From Leguminivora glycinivorella (Eukaryota > Arthropoda > Insecta > Lepidoptera > Tortricidae), in the NCBI RefSeq assembly GCF_023078275.1, contig NC_062985.1, positions 1,612,001-1,676,000 on the forward strand: 64,000 nucleotides of DNA. The letters are read 5' to 3'. Both the position numbers and the translations under genes were made by a program. Under the pieces are notes generated by a model that had not been told where the DNA came from, ran no database searches, and was given only the letters and a program-made list of their open reading frames with translations. Positions 19,583 to 34,500 of this stretch are shown one piece after another (position 1 is the first letter of the stretch; each line of letters opens with the position of its first letter).

Positions 19583-22500
19583 GTGAGTTTAGCTTAAAAG
19601 AAAAATAAACTAGTCTATCCTTCTTAGGCTTAATAATCTAACAGAACTGTTTACTGGATGCATTCTTCTAAAAGAAGTTTTCCATGATCATGAAAACAGC
19701 TGGGATAAGAGTCATTAAATGATGCGCAATAACATCAGGTTGTAGACAAAATATACAGCTCTTAAGAGCATTGAAGAACATTGTCCCGTGGGACCATATC
19801 TCTTATTAGATACGCGTATGAAATATATGGATTGAGGAAAAATGCTGGTCATTTTGTGTTATAGATATTTATTTCATTTAATCCAGCAAAAATAAAATTT
19901 AACGTTTTATAAGTAGTTTTTCCACTACCCAAAGGTTGCCTGGAAGAGATCGCTCTTTAGCCGCCTGTTGTTTACCTCTGTAATAAAATCTATTGTAATG
20001 TGTGTGTTCCTATGTACATTTCTGAGGTTGTGCAATAAAGTGGATTTGTATTGTATTGTATTGTAGTATTTGGAGGAAATCTTCTTAAAATTTCTCGTAG
20101 TAGACCAGGTACTCGTGCTTACGTATGTACGCTAAGCGAATATTCTAGCCGTTATTTTGTCAATCAAAATTTCTTCCACGACCAAACTGAACTGAATAAA
20201 CCCTGTAGAGTATTTGTACATATTTTAATACCTACATACTGAAGTACTACGTAGTAAGTAGTGTACTGAAGAAGATATCTTAAGGGCTATCCCTCGAGGG
20301 CTTGAAGTGGCTAAGCATTGGCAAACCAAAATTTAGTTTTACACGAAGAAGAAGAAGAATACCTACATTATTACATGGAACCTGAACCTAGGACCACGAA
20401 GGTGACGCATAAGACGCTCCTTGTTGCTTGGAGGTTAAAGAGGTCTCTAATAAAGTCGTCTATTATTATCTGTCTTTTGGCCCGAACTGAAGGAAATACC
20501 GTGTAAATTCATCATATGCTGGAGCTACCGTTCAATTAGGGCGCTTGGTAAGAAGTTATTCTGTTCAGTTAGTAAATAGTTGAAATCTCTGATCTGTGTG
20601 CGTGTAGCCGAATGTACAAACGCTCACGAAACGCTCACGATACTATCTCTTTCGTAGCTATCTATCTCTATCGCTCTTGACTATTGGAAAGAGCCAGATT
20701 ACCGCGAAAGAGCCAGATTACTTTTCTGCAGCGTTTCGATTTCGTTTCGCGTCGCAGAAATGCCATTCGGCTACGAGGCCTGATGTGTGGAGCTGAGTGA
20801 TATGGTGCGCTGAGGAACTGTACAACCTTGTTCCTCCGTCCCCATTTCACCATAGGACCACCAGACAATCGGCAATGCGGCATCGCTTCATGGTCAGTAT
20901 TCCAAAAATACGTACTAAGCGTTCCGCTTCAACATTTCTTTTGCGACCCGCCAAGGAGTGGAATGCCCTGCCTGAGTCTGTGTTTCCGCACGAGTACAAT
21001 CCAGGTCTCTTTAAAGCAAGAGTAAATAGGTATCTCATAGGTAAGCATGCTTCACCGTAGACCGCATCATCACTTACCATCAGGTGTGATCGTGGTCAAA
21101 CGTCTACCTATCCATACTAAAAAAAAAGCTGATCTATGGGTAATTGAGTGTGTTGTTTGAGAAAAATTGCAGTACTTAATTAGTTTTATTATCGAAGCAA
21201 AGTTACCTCCTGCTAGAAAAAGTGTGAACGTATACTTAACCTATCTTAGTTAAAATATCGTAATATTCTCTATTAAATATAGTTAGCAAACCAATCGAGT
21301 CTGAAGCGGACAGGCTCATTTACGCAATCACTAACACAAGCAAGACACTGCAGAAACGGAGGTTTCTGTGTTATCAATAATTCAAATAGATTTAGATATC
21401 CTAAATATATAATTTAGGACATCTAAAAGATATCATATCACCTAGCCATTGCGGTTCTCGCACTCGCCAATAAAACTACTGACCAGTAGGCCTAGCACAT
21501 GATAGCCGCGGGAGTATGTCGCCGCGAGATAGATGACACGTCTTTGTCTAATTGTATTAATGACATAAGGACAGGTAGTCTATCTCGCGATTCTCGCGGC
21601 GACATACTCCCGCGGCCATCATGTGCTAGGCCTGCTGAATAAGCGAAACGCATCCATTTAGACATCCGAATGATCCATATCAGCGTTCCTAAACTACCTA
21701 AGCTAGAATTTACCTGGTAATTACCAAATCAATCTACCGAGTCTGAAGCAGACACATACAAACTGGGTTATCTAACCCATCACTGACATTCCACCATCTC
21801 CACTAACCATCACTATTCTATCAATATTATCTTTGATAAGCGGAGACAACACAGGTACTAAATAAATGAAGTCCGAAGGCAAGAATCAATAACAGCTCAA
21901 TCTTCTTACGCAAAGTTGTGTCGTCAGTAATTATAATGATTTGGTCTCAAAATATAACGATGTAGACATCTTCAACTCACGGTTAGCCGTATTTAGGAGG
22001 CAAGTTGTCAAGGTTCTTGGCCATCGTACACCACAACAACATAACTAAAATTGATGATGTTATTATAATTTGTTTGATTTTATTAATTTTAATATAAATT
22101 CAAAGTGATAAAAAAAAATTATTTGTAATTTTAGGATAGGTTTTAATACTCATTTATATTTTTTCTTGCTGTGCATACATGTTTTGGACGGCATTCTTAT
22201 TTTAAACCTGTAACTTATAGCTGCTATAATAATTTATTGAATGTTGTCTGTTTTGTGTGCCTTTTTTTTGTTAGCCTATTTGTGTGTCCCACTGCTGGGC
22301 AAAGGCCTCTCCCCTGGCTCTATCTGTGTGCCTTATGAATAATAAAAAAAAGACTACCCCCGCAGAAATGTAAGTCAGTATTTGGGCTTCCCTTCCCTTA
22401 TTTCTCCAAGAGAAAGCGGCTCGTGACTTTTCTAATTCAATTAGTTTGTTGGTTTGTAGGTTTTGGTTACCAAAAACAAATTCGAAGCATAACTTCAGAA

Positions 22501-25500
22501 CAAACTTTCAAACTTTCTCATCGTCTTCTCTTTCTGTCAAATTCCGTATTATTGACACTTAGGAAATGTTTTTGATGACCAACATGATGATGATGATGAT
22601 ATCCTGTTATCCCTCATCGGAGACATAGGGCATGACCAACATACAATCAAAATTATGTCATTTTAACATATCATAATGGCAAGATCTTTTAATGGCGGCG
22701 GTAGTGGGTGCGCAGCAATGTCCACTTATAGTTAGGTAGTATGTAAGTTATATAGTTAAGTGCGTAGAATAAGAAATATACGATATACGAGCGCTGTATC
22801 CGCCAACAAACTGTCCTCAGTTTGGCGGAATTGAGTCTTGTGAAATAGTTGTAAGTTTCTTGTTATAAGTTATAAATAAATTAAAAAAATAATACTAAAT
22901 TTACGCATTATGGTACCTGTACCTAAGAACAAAATTATTTAGATAAAAATTTAAGACACTTTGATTATCGTCTATTTGTGGAAGTCGATAATCTCTCTAA
23001 CACATAATACATAATCCAAGCTATCTATAAGTTGACAAGTTTCGCTCATACCTAGATAACTGGATAATCCCCAAGCGCATATAACTTAGTCCATTGCTAA
23101 GCGTTTATGGAGTAATCCGACCTAACTGGGTCACCCAAACACTCGCTATCACAAGAGGCTGCTCTGCACCATCTTATACTTAGCAAAGTATAAGAATCAG
23201 ATGGTTATGTGGTAATATTGGATTGGAAAAGTATTGGTTATGATATGACAGTGGACACAGTTTGACAAGGGCCATTAGGGGTCAAAATTTGAAACAAATT
23301 TAGAGTAGATTTGACGACCGGTGGCCTAGCGCGTACTGTACCTAGTAACCCTGCCTGTTACGCCGCGGTCCCGGGTTCGAATCGCGGTAAGGGCATTTAT
23401 TTGTGTGATGAACACAGATACTTAATGTTCCTGAGTCATAGATGTTTTCTATGTATATAAGTATTTGTATATTATATATATCGTTGTCTGAGTTCCTGCA
23501 ACACAAGCCTTCTTGACCTTACCGTGGGACTCAGTTGTAAGAATGTCCTATAATATTGATTTATTTATTTGTACCGAAAATGCATTCTTACCACAGTGCT
23601 GGACATATCACACACTATTTTTAAGGACCCGTGGAGGGCCGGATTTGTTCATCAGTTTGTAACTTTATCATCATCACTATTATCTCCGATTAGTTATATT
23701 GGATTAGAATTTAATCGAATTTGTACCGGTGTTCGCTGAATGCAGGCGGCCCGCATGCACTCGGCTGAAGAGTTGAGCAATCGAATGCAAATTTAATGAC
23801 TACGATTGGATTGCGGTCTCGATGAATTTGTTTGTCCTAGTTTGCAGTCTCTTCTCGTTTGCTCAATAGGTCTTATTTTAACTTGTATACCTATATTAAA
23901 CGCGGCTTAGTGCGTTTTCACATTATACTGATCCGATTTCAAAGGCAAAAATGAAAAATGGCGGCTTAAATATATGGGACATCTGTCCTACATATACTAT
24001 ATCGGATCGGATAATGTGAAAACGCACTTAACTTTTCCTTCATTTAATTTCATGAACATTTTTACATATATAAAATAAGACTCAGTGTAAAACTTAAATG
24101 GGAACTTAAAAATCTAAAATAGTTTTTTAAGGTATTGAACCAAATTTCGATTATGCCCTAGGTATAAAGTTAAGAGCACGTATCACGTATCGTAAGTGCG
24201 TTTTTACATTATCCGATCCGATATCGGACGTACGACCGATATTCCATACATTGAAGCCATCTTTGATTTCTGCCTTTGAAATCCTTCCGACATCCGATAT
24301 CGGATCGAATAATGTGGAAACGCACTAAGGGTGTCGAACAAAAATTAGTTTATTTTCGATCGACGCCCTTACAAATGGGGTATATATATAGAAATCTGTA
24401 GAATACCTTCTCATTTAGATCTATTCATCGTTGATACCATAAAGTAGGTATAATAAAAGTATTGAGATACGTAAATCGAACTTTTTCTTAAAATAGTCAG
24501 CTTCAATTTGTGTTCATTCAACAGATTTGACAGTTTGACAGTAAGAATATTGGTTTTATATATAAATTTAGAGTAATAAATATTGTTGAGTAAATATTTT
24601 AGCAACCTTCTGCTGGTAAGAGGTCGTCGCCTTCAATTTATGTTAGCTGAGCTCAGGGGAGTTTATTCGACGTTTAGAAATCCCAGCTTAATTTGACTTT
24701 GATACGATACTTGAGGGTGAATCCACATGAAAGTAACGTAAGTCACAAATTCATTGGGTGCTTATTTGAACTAATTATTACACCTGCAAATGAAAGGATC
24801 TAAAGAATGCATAAGTACTTATATCGGGAAAGTAACACTTATTTAGAGATAGATTATCACTTGAACTTGCACCTTGAATAAATGGAACATGCCATAAAAT
24901 CGTGACTTATGTTACTATTGCCCCGGATTGACCCTTGACACTTGGTACTCACCACTTGGTACCAAAATCTAAAGTTGTCGAATAACGCAACTAACGACTG
25001 AATGTTACTTTGCTCGAGTTAACTTAGCTTGTGGTAACTTAATACATAATTATGTACATATGTTAGGCTGTGGGGAAAGCAAAATTGTGGAATGTAAAGG
25101 ATCCTATACGTTATACAACTCTTCTCTCCGCATAGACTACATATAAAGTATTTCTGTATAGTGTTTCTCTATAGTAATTATAAAATTTCTGAGGCAAGTA
25201 TTCTAGGGGCCGTAGAATACTCTAACTTTAGGTCTCCATGACGCCATTTTTCGTTCATTGATGATAAAATCTCTTTGATGCTAAGCGCACAAAAACGTTC
25301 GACCGGCATCGTAGGAGGTCTTGTAGGAGGTAGAGCATAGCGAATGATATTCCGTTTTGTGTGGTAGGGCACAGCACAACGGATATCATCTCGCTCGAAT
25401 ATAGAGCAAAGCCCAACTGAGGAAGTACCTCCGCCTTACAGAAGACCGCAGCCAAATAGCACTAGACCCTACTTATGAGTGTTGTGTTCCTGCCGGTGAG

Positions 25501-28500
25501 TAAGGCTGCCAGAGTTCAACGAGGGAGCGGTGTGCTGATGACGGAAGTATTTTGTTCCGTCTATTGTCCTTTGAGTCGTCGGCAACCCGAGCCCTCCTTG
25601 GAACTTGTACACTCCTTTTTGCTGTGTACTTAACAGATCCAAAGGGAGTGTACCTACAAGTTTCTAATGGGTTGGCAACGCGCATGTGACACTCCTTGAG
25701 TTGCAGGCTTCCATAGATTACGATGACCTCTTTCCATCAGGCGGACCGTACGCTTGTTACAAAAAATCATATGAGACAACTAATCTATATCAAATGGTAT
25801 TGTTGTTTAGTGTATAGTTTCGATTTTCATGATTCGAATAGGCACCCGTCCAACGTGTCGTAATTGGTAGCGATGTCGGGATTAGTCTACTAATCAAATT
25901 ACGATTTAATATATCCTAAATTCGAAATCAACGTCTCTCCCAATTTCGACAAGTATTTTAGGACTTGAAATATTTAATTACATATTTGTTCGCTAAATGT
26001 CGGGGGGAGGGTGGTTTTAGGCTTTTTATTTAGGGGGGTTGGTAAATATTTGCTAGCTTTATAGACTGCTTGGTTTTTAGTTTCACAGATTAGTACATTA
26101 TTTATTAATAGTAGTTAAAATCTATCAAGATGAGAAGCAGCAGGCGTGGGTGTCTTAGAAGTCGGCTGTGGGATATGGGTTCAATTGGCTACTTGACCTT
26201 TTTATAAAGTCTGTCTTATATGATTAAGTACTGTCCAATTAACCGAAATAAAATATTATCATATTTTATATGCCTTAAAACAGCAAAAAATATTTTTAAA
26301 GTATACTTTTACGTAAAATTTAGGCGAAAACAACACAGTCCTGTTAATCTATAGATTATCTGTGTATCAGGTCATTCTATTCGAAAACAACATTTTCTGA
26401 CTAATACCTTCTTACTCCATACTTAAAAAGTATGAAGGCATAAAGTTCAATATGTCAGTGATTGTTTTGACATGCAGTAAGGTTCGAATTCGATGACGTC
26501 ACTACATCGCTGACAGCGTTTTCGGTAGCCAAAATAAATAAAAAACATACACATTTTTAATCGAAAATACGTAGTCACCTTTAATACCCAAAATCTATAA
26601 ATATTGTTTTTTTACTATAGACTGAAATAATGTAATTTTTTTCTTTGTATATGACATTTATTTCAGTTTATAGTTAAATAATAGTAGTGTGTCTACTAAA
26701 AAACGCAAAATTAAAATATTTCCTATGAAATAATTTAATTTGGTCTTAGATTGTTTTTTTATGTAGGTAGTAACTACAGAAGACAGTGGATCATGGAACG
26801 CTCATTTTGAAATTAGAACACTATGGTTTGTCTATAAATGCCCTAAACTTTATGTCTTCTTACCTTAGCAATAGAACACAAACAGTAGTTGTTAACAAAA
26901 CTCGCTCTAGCGGGACTGTAGTCCAATTAGGAGTGCCACAAGGCTCAATTTTAGGTCCATTCCTGTTTTTGGTTTATATAAATGATTTGCCATGTATAGT
27001 AAAAAACTTTTGTGAAATAGTACTTTTTGCTGATGATACATCACTGCTTTTTAATGTTGACCGAAAATCTACGGATTACAATGTAATTAATAGCACGTTA
27101 GCTGATGTACTGCAGTGGTTTACTGTCAACAATTTACTTCTTAATTCTAAGAAAACCAAATGTATTCGATTTTCTCTGCCGAATGTTAAACCAATCGATA
27201 CAAAAATACTTTTGAATGATGAATGCTTAGAGATGGTAGATACAACACTGTTTCTTGGTTTAACATTGGACAAAAATCTACAATGGAGTCCTCATATAAG
27301 GAAACTAGCAAGCAAATTAAGTTCAGCCGCATACGCCGTTAGGAGAATCAGGCAACTGACTAATGTTGAGACAGCTCGCCTAGTGTATCATAGTTATTTT
27401 CACAGTGTAATGTCATACGGTATTCTGGTTTGGGGCAAAGCAGCTGACATACAGACTATCTTTGTATTACAAAAGAGAGCCATTCGTTCTATTTACAACT
27501 TAGGAACACGTGAATCAGTAAGAGAACTCTTCAAAGAAATTAATATCTTAACTGTAGCTTCCCAATACATTTATGATAGTATAATTTATGTTGTTAAGAA
27601 TTTAGACTGTTTCACTAAGAATTCTGATATCCATAATTATAACACTAGAAACAAAAATAAGCTTGCCATAAAGAAGTTTCGTGTCCGTAAAGTACAGAAG
27701 TCATTTGTTGGGCAATGCATTCATTTTTATAACAAGTTACCTGACACTGCTTTGAGATTACCCCTCCCAGCTCTTAAGAACTACTTAAAAAAATCATTGA
27801 TGTTAAAGGCTTATTACAGAGTCGAGGACTATTTGACAGACAAACATGCATGGCCCGAACCAGAAACTACAAAAAACGAATAGCAATTAAAATAATTGTA
27901 TTATGTATAGAGGACACAGTTCAGATAAGAAAGCACATCAAATATTTTATATTTTATGTTGTGTAGGTAAATTACATATTTAATGATATTGAGATTGATA
28001 TTATCTTTTTCTTCTGTGACAATTTGATATGTTTTCTCTGAAGAAGAACGACGTATTATTAAGCAATAATATAATTTATTGAAATTAATTTCCATAGAGT
28101 ACCTAGTCTGTTCATATTCTTTGATGAATACTTTTGCATGTTAAATTGTATCTTGTTATTTATTGCATGTTAATTATAAGATGTAATGTTTTGAAAAGAA
28201 GTTGCCCGCCGAGTTTCTTGCCGGTCCCATAGTGGATACCCCCCTCCCAACTGAGGGGGGACTGAAATCTTCTCGAGGCTGAGGCGTAGGGTTAGAGCCG
28301 GCGTAGCTTTATTTGACGTTCATATGCGCATTGTGATATGCCTACTTGAAAAATAAATATTTCATTTTCATTTTCATTTTCAATCATTTATTGTGCCAAA
28401 TTCGATATGAGTCTAGTAGCCTATTGTGGAGTAGGCGAGAGGCTGGCAACCTGTCACTGCAATGTCACGATTTAGTATTCTTTCAACCTTTAAAAGAGTC

Positions 28501-31500
28501 GCAGTGAAACTTAAGCGGTTTCATGTCCTCTGCCTGCCCCTTAGGCGTGACCGTGAGGTTATGTATGGGCATTTTCAGAATATGGGTCCCCCAAATTAGC
28601 GTAAGTTGATAACAAAAATTAACTCGCTGTCAGTTTTGTGACGACAATTAAGCATTTAATTTTTTTTTTACATTCTGAAAGTAGATTATCGCTTAAAGTT
28701 TGTGCAATTAACACAAAAACAATATTTTTATTGAATGCTTAATTATCATCACAAAACTGACAGTGAGTTATTAGGGGGTCCCAAATTCTGAAAATGCCCC
28801 TATGAATGTACATGTATGAGTATCTGTATATTCCCACACACACAGACCGACCGAGCCCCACGGCAAGCTCAAGACGGCATGCTGTGGGTACCCAGACAAA
28901 ACGATATACATATAAATAATATACAAATACAAACACAGAAAACATTCATGACTCAGGAACAAATATCTGTGCTCATCATCAAATAAATGCCCGTACCGGG
29001 ATTCGAACCCAGGACCGCGGGTTAGCAGGTCACTACGCGCTACACCAGACCGGTCGTCATTTATCCGTCCGTCCACTAAATAAAAATACCAACGCTACAA
29101 AAGAAAAATAAAACAAAAGCCAGCGACAGTGCGGTTCGGAACTGAAGAATTAGATTAGTGACGCCGGCACTATTTCATTGCCAACGTAATTCGGTTCCCG
29201 CAATGCAATTAGGATATGTAAGGGATACGACGAATTAGAAGGCGCCTTACCCATTAATTATACGTGTACATATATTGTTAAAGATAGCCATAGTATTTAT
29301 AATAGCCCATTGTGGGAGCACCATAAAAGCTCGGCCACAAATGCGCGTTTTGATAGCGTAGGCGGAGCGGTAGCGGAACGCAACGATAGCGGTGCGCCGG
29401 ACGAACGCTGGCGTTGCGCCCAGCGGACGCCGGCGGGAACTAACGAGCGCGGATTGTGAGCGGAATGCGCGCGGATTGCGAGCGGAACGCCAGCGTTCCG
29501 CCGGTGCACCGCTATTATTTCGCTCCGCTGACGCTACGCTATCAAAACGCTTTGTGTGGCGGAGGCTTGCCTTCTAGGTTTTTACTTATAGGCAATTTCC
29601 GAGACAGATTTATTAATTAATCTCTACGACATACACAGATTTTCAAAGTCACATTTGGAAATATATTTTTAACATTGGTACTTTTATAATATACCTAAAT
29701 GATAATACTTATACATATGTGATACTTACTGTCAAAAATATAAAAAACCGGCCAAGAGCGTGTCGGGCCACGCTCAGTATAGGGTTCCGTAGTTTTCCGT
29801 ATTTTTCTCAAAAACTACTGAACCTATCAAGTTCAAAACAATTTTCCTAGAAAGTCCTTATAAAGTTCTACTTTTGTGATTTTTTTCATATTTTTTAAAC
29901 ATATGGTTCAAAAGTTAGAGGGGGGGGGGACGCACTTTTTTTTCCTTTAGGAGCGATTATTTCCAAAAATATTAATATTATCAAAAAACGATCTTAGTAA
30001 ACCCTTATTCATTTTTAAATACCTATCCAACAATATATCACACGTTGGGGTTGGAATGAAAAAAAATATCAGCCCCCACTTTACATGTAGGGGAGGTACC
30101 CTAATAAAACATTTTTTTCAATTTTTTATTTTTGCACTTTGTTGGCGTGATTGATTTACATATTGGTACCAAATTTCAGCTTTCTAGTGCTAACGGTTAC
30201 TGAGATTATCCGCGGACGGACGGACGGACGGACGGACGGACGGACAGACAGACATGGCGAAACTATAAGGGTTCCTAGTTGACTACGGAACCCTAAAAAT
30301 TACATGACAGGTTTTTTGACAGTTGCTCAATATAAAAATTTGATGGTGAACATTGGACGCGCGACGTGTTTTTATTACTTGTACAAGTATTTCGAAAGGG
30401 CCAGCAACGCGCAAGTAACACCTCTGGAGTTCCAAGCGTCTACGGTGACTGTCTACCATAAGGCGGGTCGTACGCTTGTTTGCCACCATGTGGTATACAA
30501 AAAAATAATTAATAATGTCAAGGCAACATCATATTCATAAAACCTGAAATGCCGCCCATATATTTTATGACACGGCGCGATACAGCCACCTTAATGCCCT
30601 AGGTCGTAGCGTAGACGGCCTGCGGCGTAGCAGGTGCTACGTAGAGCTACGTAGAGCCTTGACTTAATCGTGTTAGCCACCAATAAAGGACCTTCATTAG
30701 AAAAGTCATACTTTAGCTTTTACCAAGGACTATTTATTTATTTATATAGGACTAGCTTTTGCCCGCAGCTTCGCTCGCGTTAGAAAGACAAAAAGTAGCC
30801 TCGACGACCGGTCTGGCTCAGTCGGTAGTGACCCTGCCTGCTGAGCTGCGGTCCTGGGTTCGAATCCCGGTAAGGGCATTTATTTGTGTGATGAGCACAG
30901 ATATTTGTTCCTGAGTCACGGATGTTTCCTATGTATATAAGTATGTATTTATCTATTTAAATATATACATACGTATATCGTCGCTTAGCACCCATAGTAC
31001 AAGCTTTGCTTAGTTTGGGGCTAAGTTGATCTGTGTAAGGTGTCACCAATATTTATTATTATTTATTATATCACTCTCCATCCTTCTCCACTTAAAAAAT
31101 CACGCCAATTCGTCGCTTCGTTTTGCCGTGAAAAACGGACAAACAAACAGACATACAAACTTTCCCAATTATAATATAAAGTATGGATTTTATTGTTTAA
31201 AGTTAGTTAACAGGAATATAGAATAATCCATTAATCATAGTCAGGTAAGTACTAGTTAGAGAAATTTCAGTAAGTTATGAGTAATGGCAAAGATAATGTA
31301 TACAGCGTGTGTATTCCATACGGGCGAATATCTTAGTAACGATTAGTATCGGACCTAAGAAGCCTAACTACTTGTTTTTTTTTTAATAGATGAAATATTT
31401 TTTTTCATACATAATAATTCAGCACGCAATGTATTACGTCCACATCAATTAGCGTACCTACCTAAACGTCACTACGACATGACGTTTATGTCAACGTATG

Positions 31501-34500
31501 AAGTTGGACGGGGTACATTGCTGCTTGGTCAGATTAAAAAAAATAATTACTCTTAACTAAAAACACTTTTTAACAAAATGATTATAGTACACGATTCGTA
31601 TGATCAGATACTATAACTGGATACATTATTCGCCCGTATGGAATCCACACGCTATAGTATACTATTTGTTGTTTGTGGTAATGGTAATTTAGCATTCGTT
31701 AATGACAAATAAACGTGAACATTCATCAAATATAATATAATAAAGTAGAATACAATTGAGTTAATAAGTAAATAAGTTTGAAATGAAACAGCTTCCATTT
31801 TGTTGTTCGACTAACGGTTTAAAAGCCGTAATTAATTAAGAAGCTGTCTCGTTCTAACGAACGGGAGAGAAAGAGACGGATGGTTAAGACTCAAAGTTGG
31901 GAAAATGTTTTGCCGTAAGTAAAATTAGTTTCAGTTTCTGTATTTTGATTATGTTTTTAATATAGGTAATTTGGTTTGTGAAGGACGTCCGACGAGTGGC
32001 ATTTCTAATTGGGTTATGTTATATTTTTTAAGGAATGTATATGAGATAATAGATATTGGTATTCGCAAATCGTTTTTGATAAAATTTACATAACAAAGAC
32101 ACAGTACAATTAACTGCTACAGCTTTTGCTATTGAGACACACATTTTGCAACGTGGGATAGAAGATAATGTTAAGTACTGACGAGAGCTCTGGCAAGCCG
32201 TCGCGATTTAAAGTCTCGAGTTTGCAACTTATACTTACTATAAAACCAGACCCTCTAGCACAACTTGCTTTACATCAAGCGCGACATCAAGTATGGACTC
32301 GCGCGCAACAAGGCAAGTTGTGCTAAAGGGTCAGGTGTCGCAGCCGAATGGCATTTTTGCGACGTGAAATGAAAACGAAACGCCGCAAAAGGTAGTCTGG
32401 CTTCGTTTGTGCCTTTCGGCTACGTGACCAGGGTACGCAGCCGAATGGCACAAACGCTCACGAAACGAAACGCTCGTAGACATCTATCTCTATTGCTCTT
32501 GCTTATTAGCGCAACTGAGTCAGACTATCTGTCGCGGAGTTTCGTTTTCGTTTCTCAGAAATGCCATTCAGCTACGGCATCTGCACAGATATCGTTAATT
32601 GCAATAACGTTAATAGAGGTAAATATATCACGTCAATAAAGAAGATTATGAAATTGATGAGTTTGAGATATTTTATATAAAGGTAAATCCACAGAGAGAA
32701 ACTTACTTAAATATTTCCACGAAATGTAAAATTATGTTCAGTCAAGAAACATTCGTTTCGTCTGAGCCATTGAAAATTTTTATTTTATAAAGAAACCCCG
32801 AGGAGTTTTATTTTTATTAACAAACGCCATTTTTCTCGGAATGTTCTAAAAAATGGCAGACAACTGGAGGCCGATTCTGTATTTTTTTTTTGTTATTTAT
32901 TATTGTTGCTATACCGGGCAGAACTTAGTACGTAGTATCAATAACAGCAGGTAAGAAGTAGCACTTGTCCAAAGCAAAAAAGTAGCATTTGTACAAGCAA
33001 ACAAGCAGCATTTGTCCAAAGCAAAAAAGTAGCACTTGTCCAAAACAAAAAAGTAGCATTTGTCAAAAGCAAAAAAGTAGCATATGTCAAAAGCAAAAAA
33101 GTAGCATTTGTCAAAAGCAAAAAAGTTGCATTTGTCAAAAGCAAAAAAGTAGCATTTGTCAAAAGCAAAAAAGTAGCATTTGTCAAAAGCAAAAAAGTAG
33201 CATTTGTCAAAAGCAAAAAAGTAGCATTTGTCAAAAGCAAAAAAGTAGCATTTGTCAAAAGCAAAAAAGTAGCATTTGTCAAAAGTAGCATGTCCATGTA
33301 TAATTTCTGGTCCGAAAGGAATAGGAGACTACCTATATCTGTGGAGACTGCGCACCTTGGCCGTTAAATTAAGAGATGTACCTATTATCGGCCGAGGCGG
33401 AGCCGACGTCCACAAACATGTGTTCTGGTTGTCTTTTTTACTGGCCAAGGTGTATTCTATACTACCAATTTTACTGTTTGACGGAGCCGGGAAGCGGTAA
33501 CTTCCTTTAGCGCAGCGGTCTGAAATTTTACGCAATACGGCCGGAGGACAGCAAAATAAAAAAGTACAGTTTCATATTTATTTCCTCATTTTATTTTGTT
33601 TTCCTTAGCAGCTTTATTTATTTACTTTCCTCCTCCTTCTCAGCTGTAAACATCAAATGACAGTCTTTGTATGGAGAAAGTGAACAGCGCACCAAAACGG
33701 TTAAATAGAATAAAAAAATATATGTTTTATAAAAAATCCGGCAACCTTCAATCAAGGGTGAACAGGTCTTCAAGGCGAGCTCACTCCATCGTAGGCCACG
33801 TCTTTGCTCTTGGCTAAACTGTCTTTGCCCTTTTTAATTAAAAAAATAAATAAAAAAACCGGCCAAGAGCGTGTCGGGCCACGCTCAGTGCAGGGTTCCG
33901 TAGTTTTCCGTATTGTTCTCAAAAACTACCGGACGGACGGACGGACGGACAGACAGACATGGCGAAACTATAAGGGTTCCTAGTTGACTACGGAACCCAA
34001 AAAATGCATTTTCCGTCAAGTTTATGCTAACTATCTTATCTTATCTTAAATCTGCGGGGGCCCTTACGGATACACTTCGACCCATCGGGATCTTTTGTGC
34101 AATTACCCCCTACGATCCTAAGATCCTTCAGCTATTCAGGAGCTTCTCAACCATCTCCACGTATCGGATGATGAGGCTCATGGGTAGCTCTCTGAAGTCC
34201 TTCGGTGCCAGGTAGCCTGCTTCAAACTCCAAAGTTCTTCATTCTTTGTCTGGCGAGGGCGTGACATTCACACATTAGATGTCTGACGGTCTCTTCCTCT
34301 TCGCCACACATGCGACAATCAGTGTTGTCGGCGTGTCCCATCTTGGCCAAAATTCCTTTGACCCCATAATGGCCTGTGAACACCCCCGTTATAATTTGGA
34401 GTTGTCTTTTGCCTAGCTTCCCTAGCTTTTTGCTCCATCCAGAGTCTACCCTCTGCATAAAGAGCTTTGAATGCTTCAGACCAACCAGGGCATCCCACAC

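Noticed and set aside
20797..21060. 87-codon frame as a host gene
   Set aside because: Its sequence has the C-terminal pattern of a LINE RT protein and is followed by a LINE-type tail.
23345..23420. tRNA gene at the GGTTCGAATC box
   Set aside because: A and B boxes are present, but the body and tail recur at 28811 and 30802, so it is a SINE.
29297..29577. Open frames on both strands
   Set aside because: They lie inside a GC-rich palindrome; open frames are expected there.
32938..33297. 119- and 99-codon repetitive frames on opposite strands
   Set aside because: Product of a 24-bp minisatellite whose length is a multiple of three; no gene signals.
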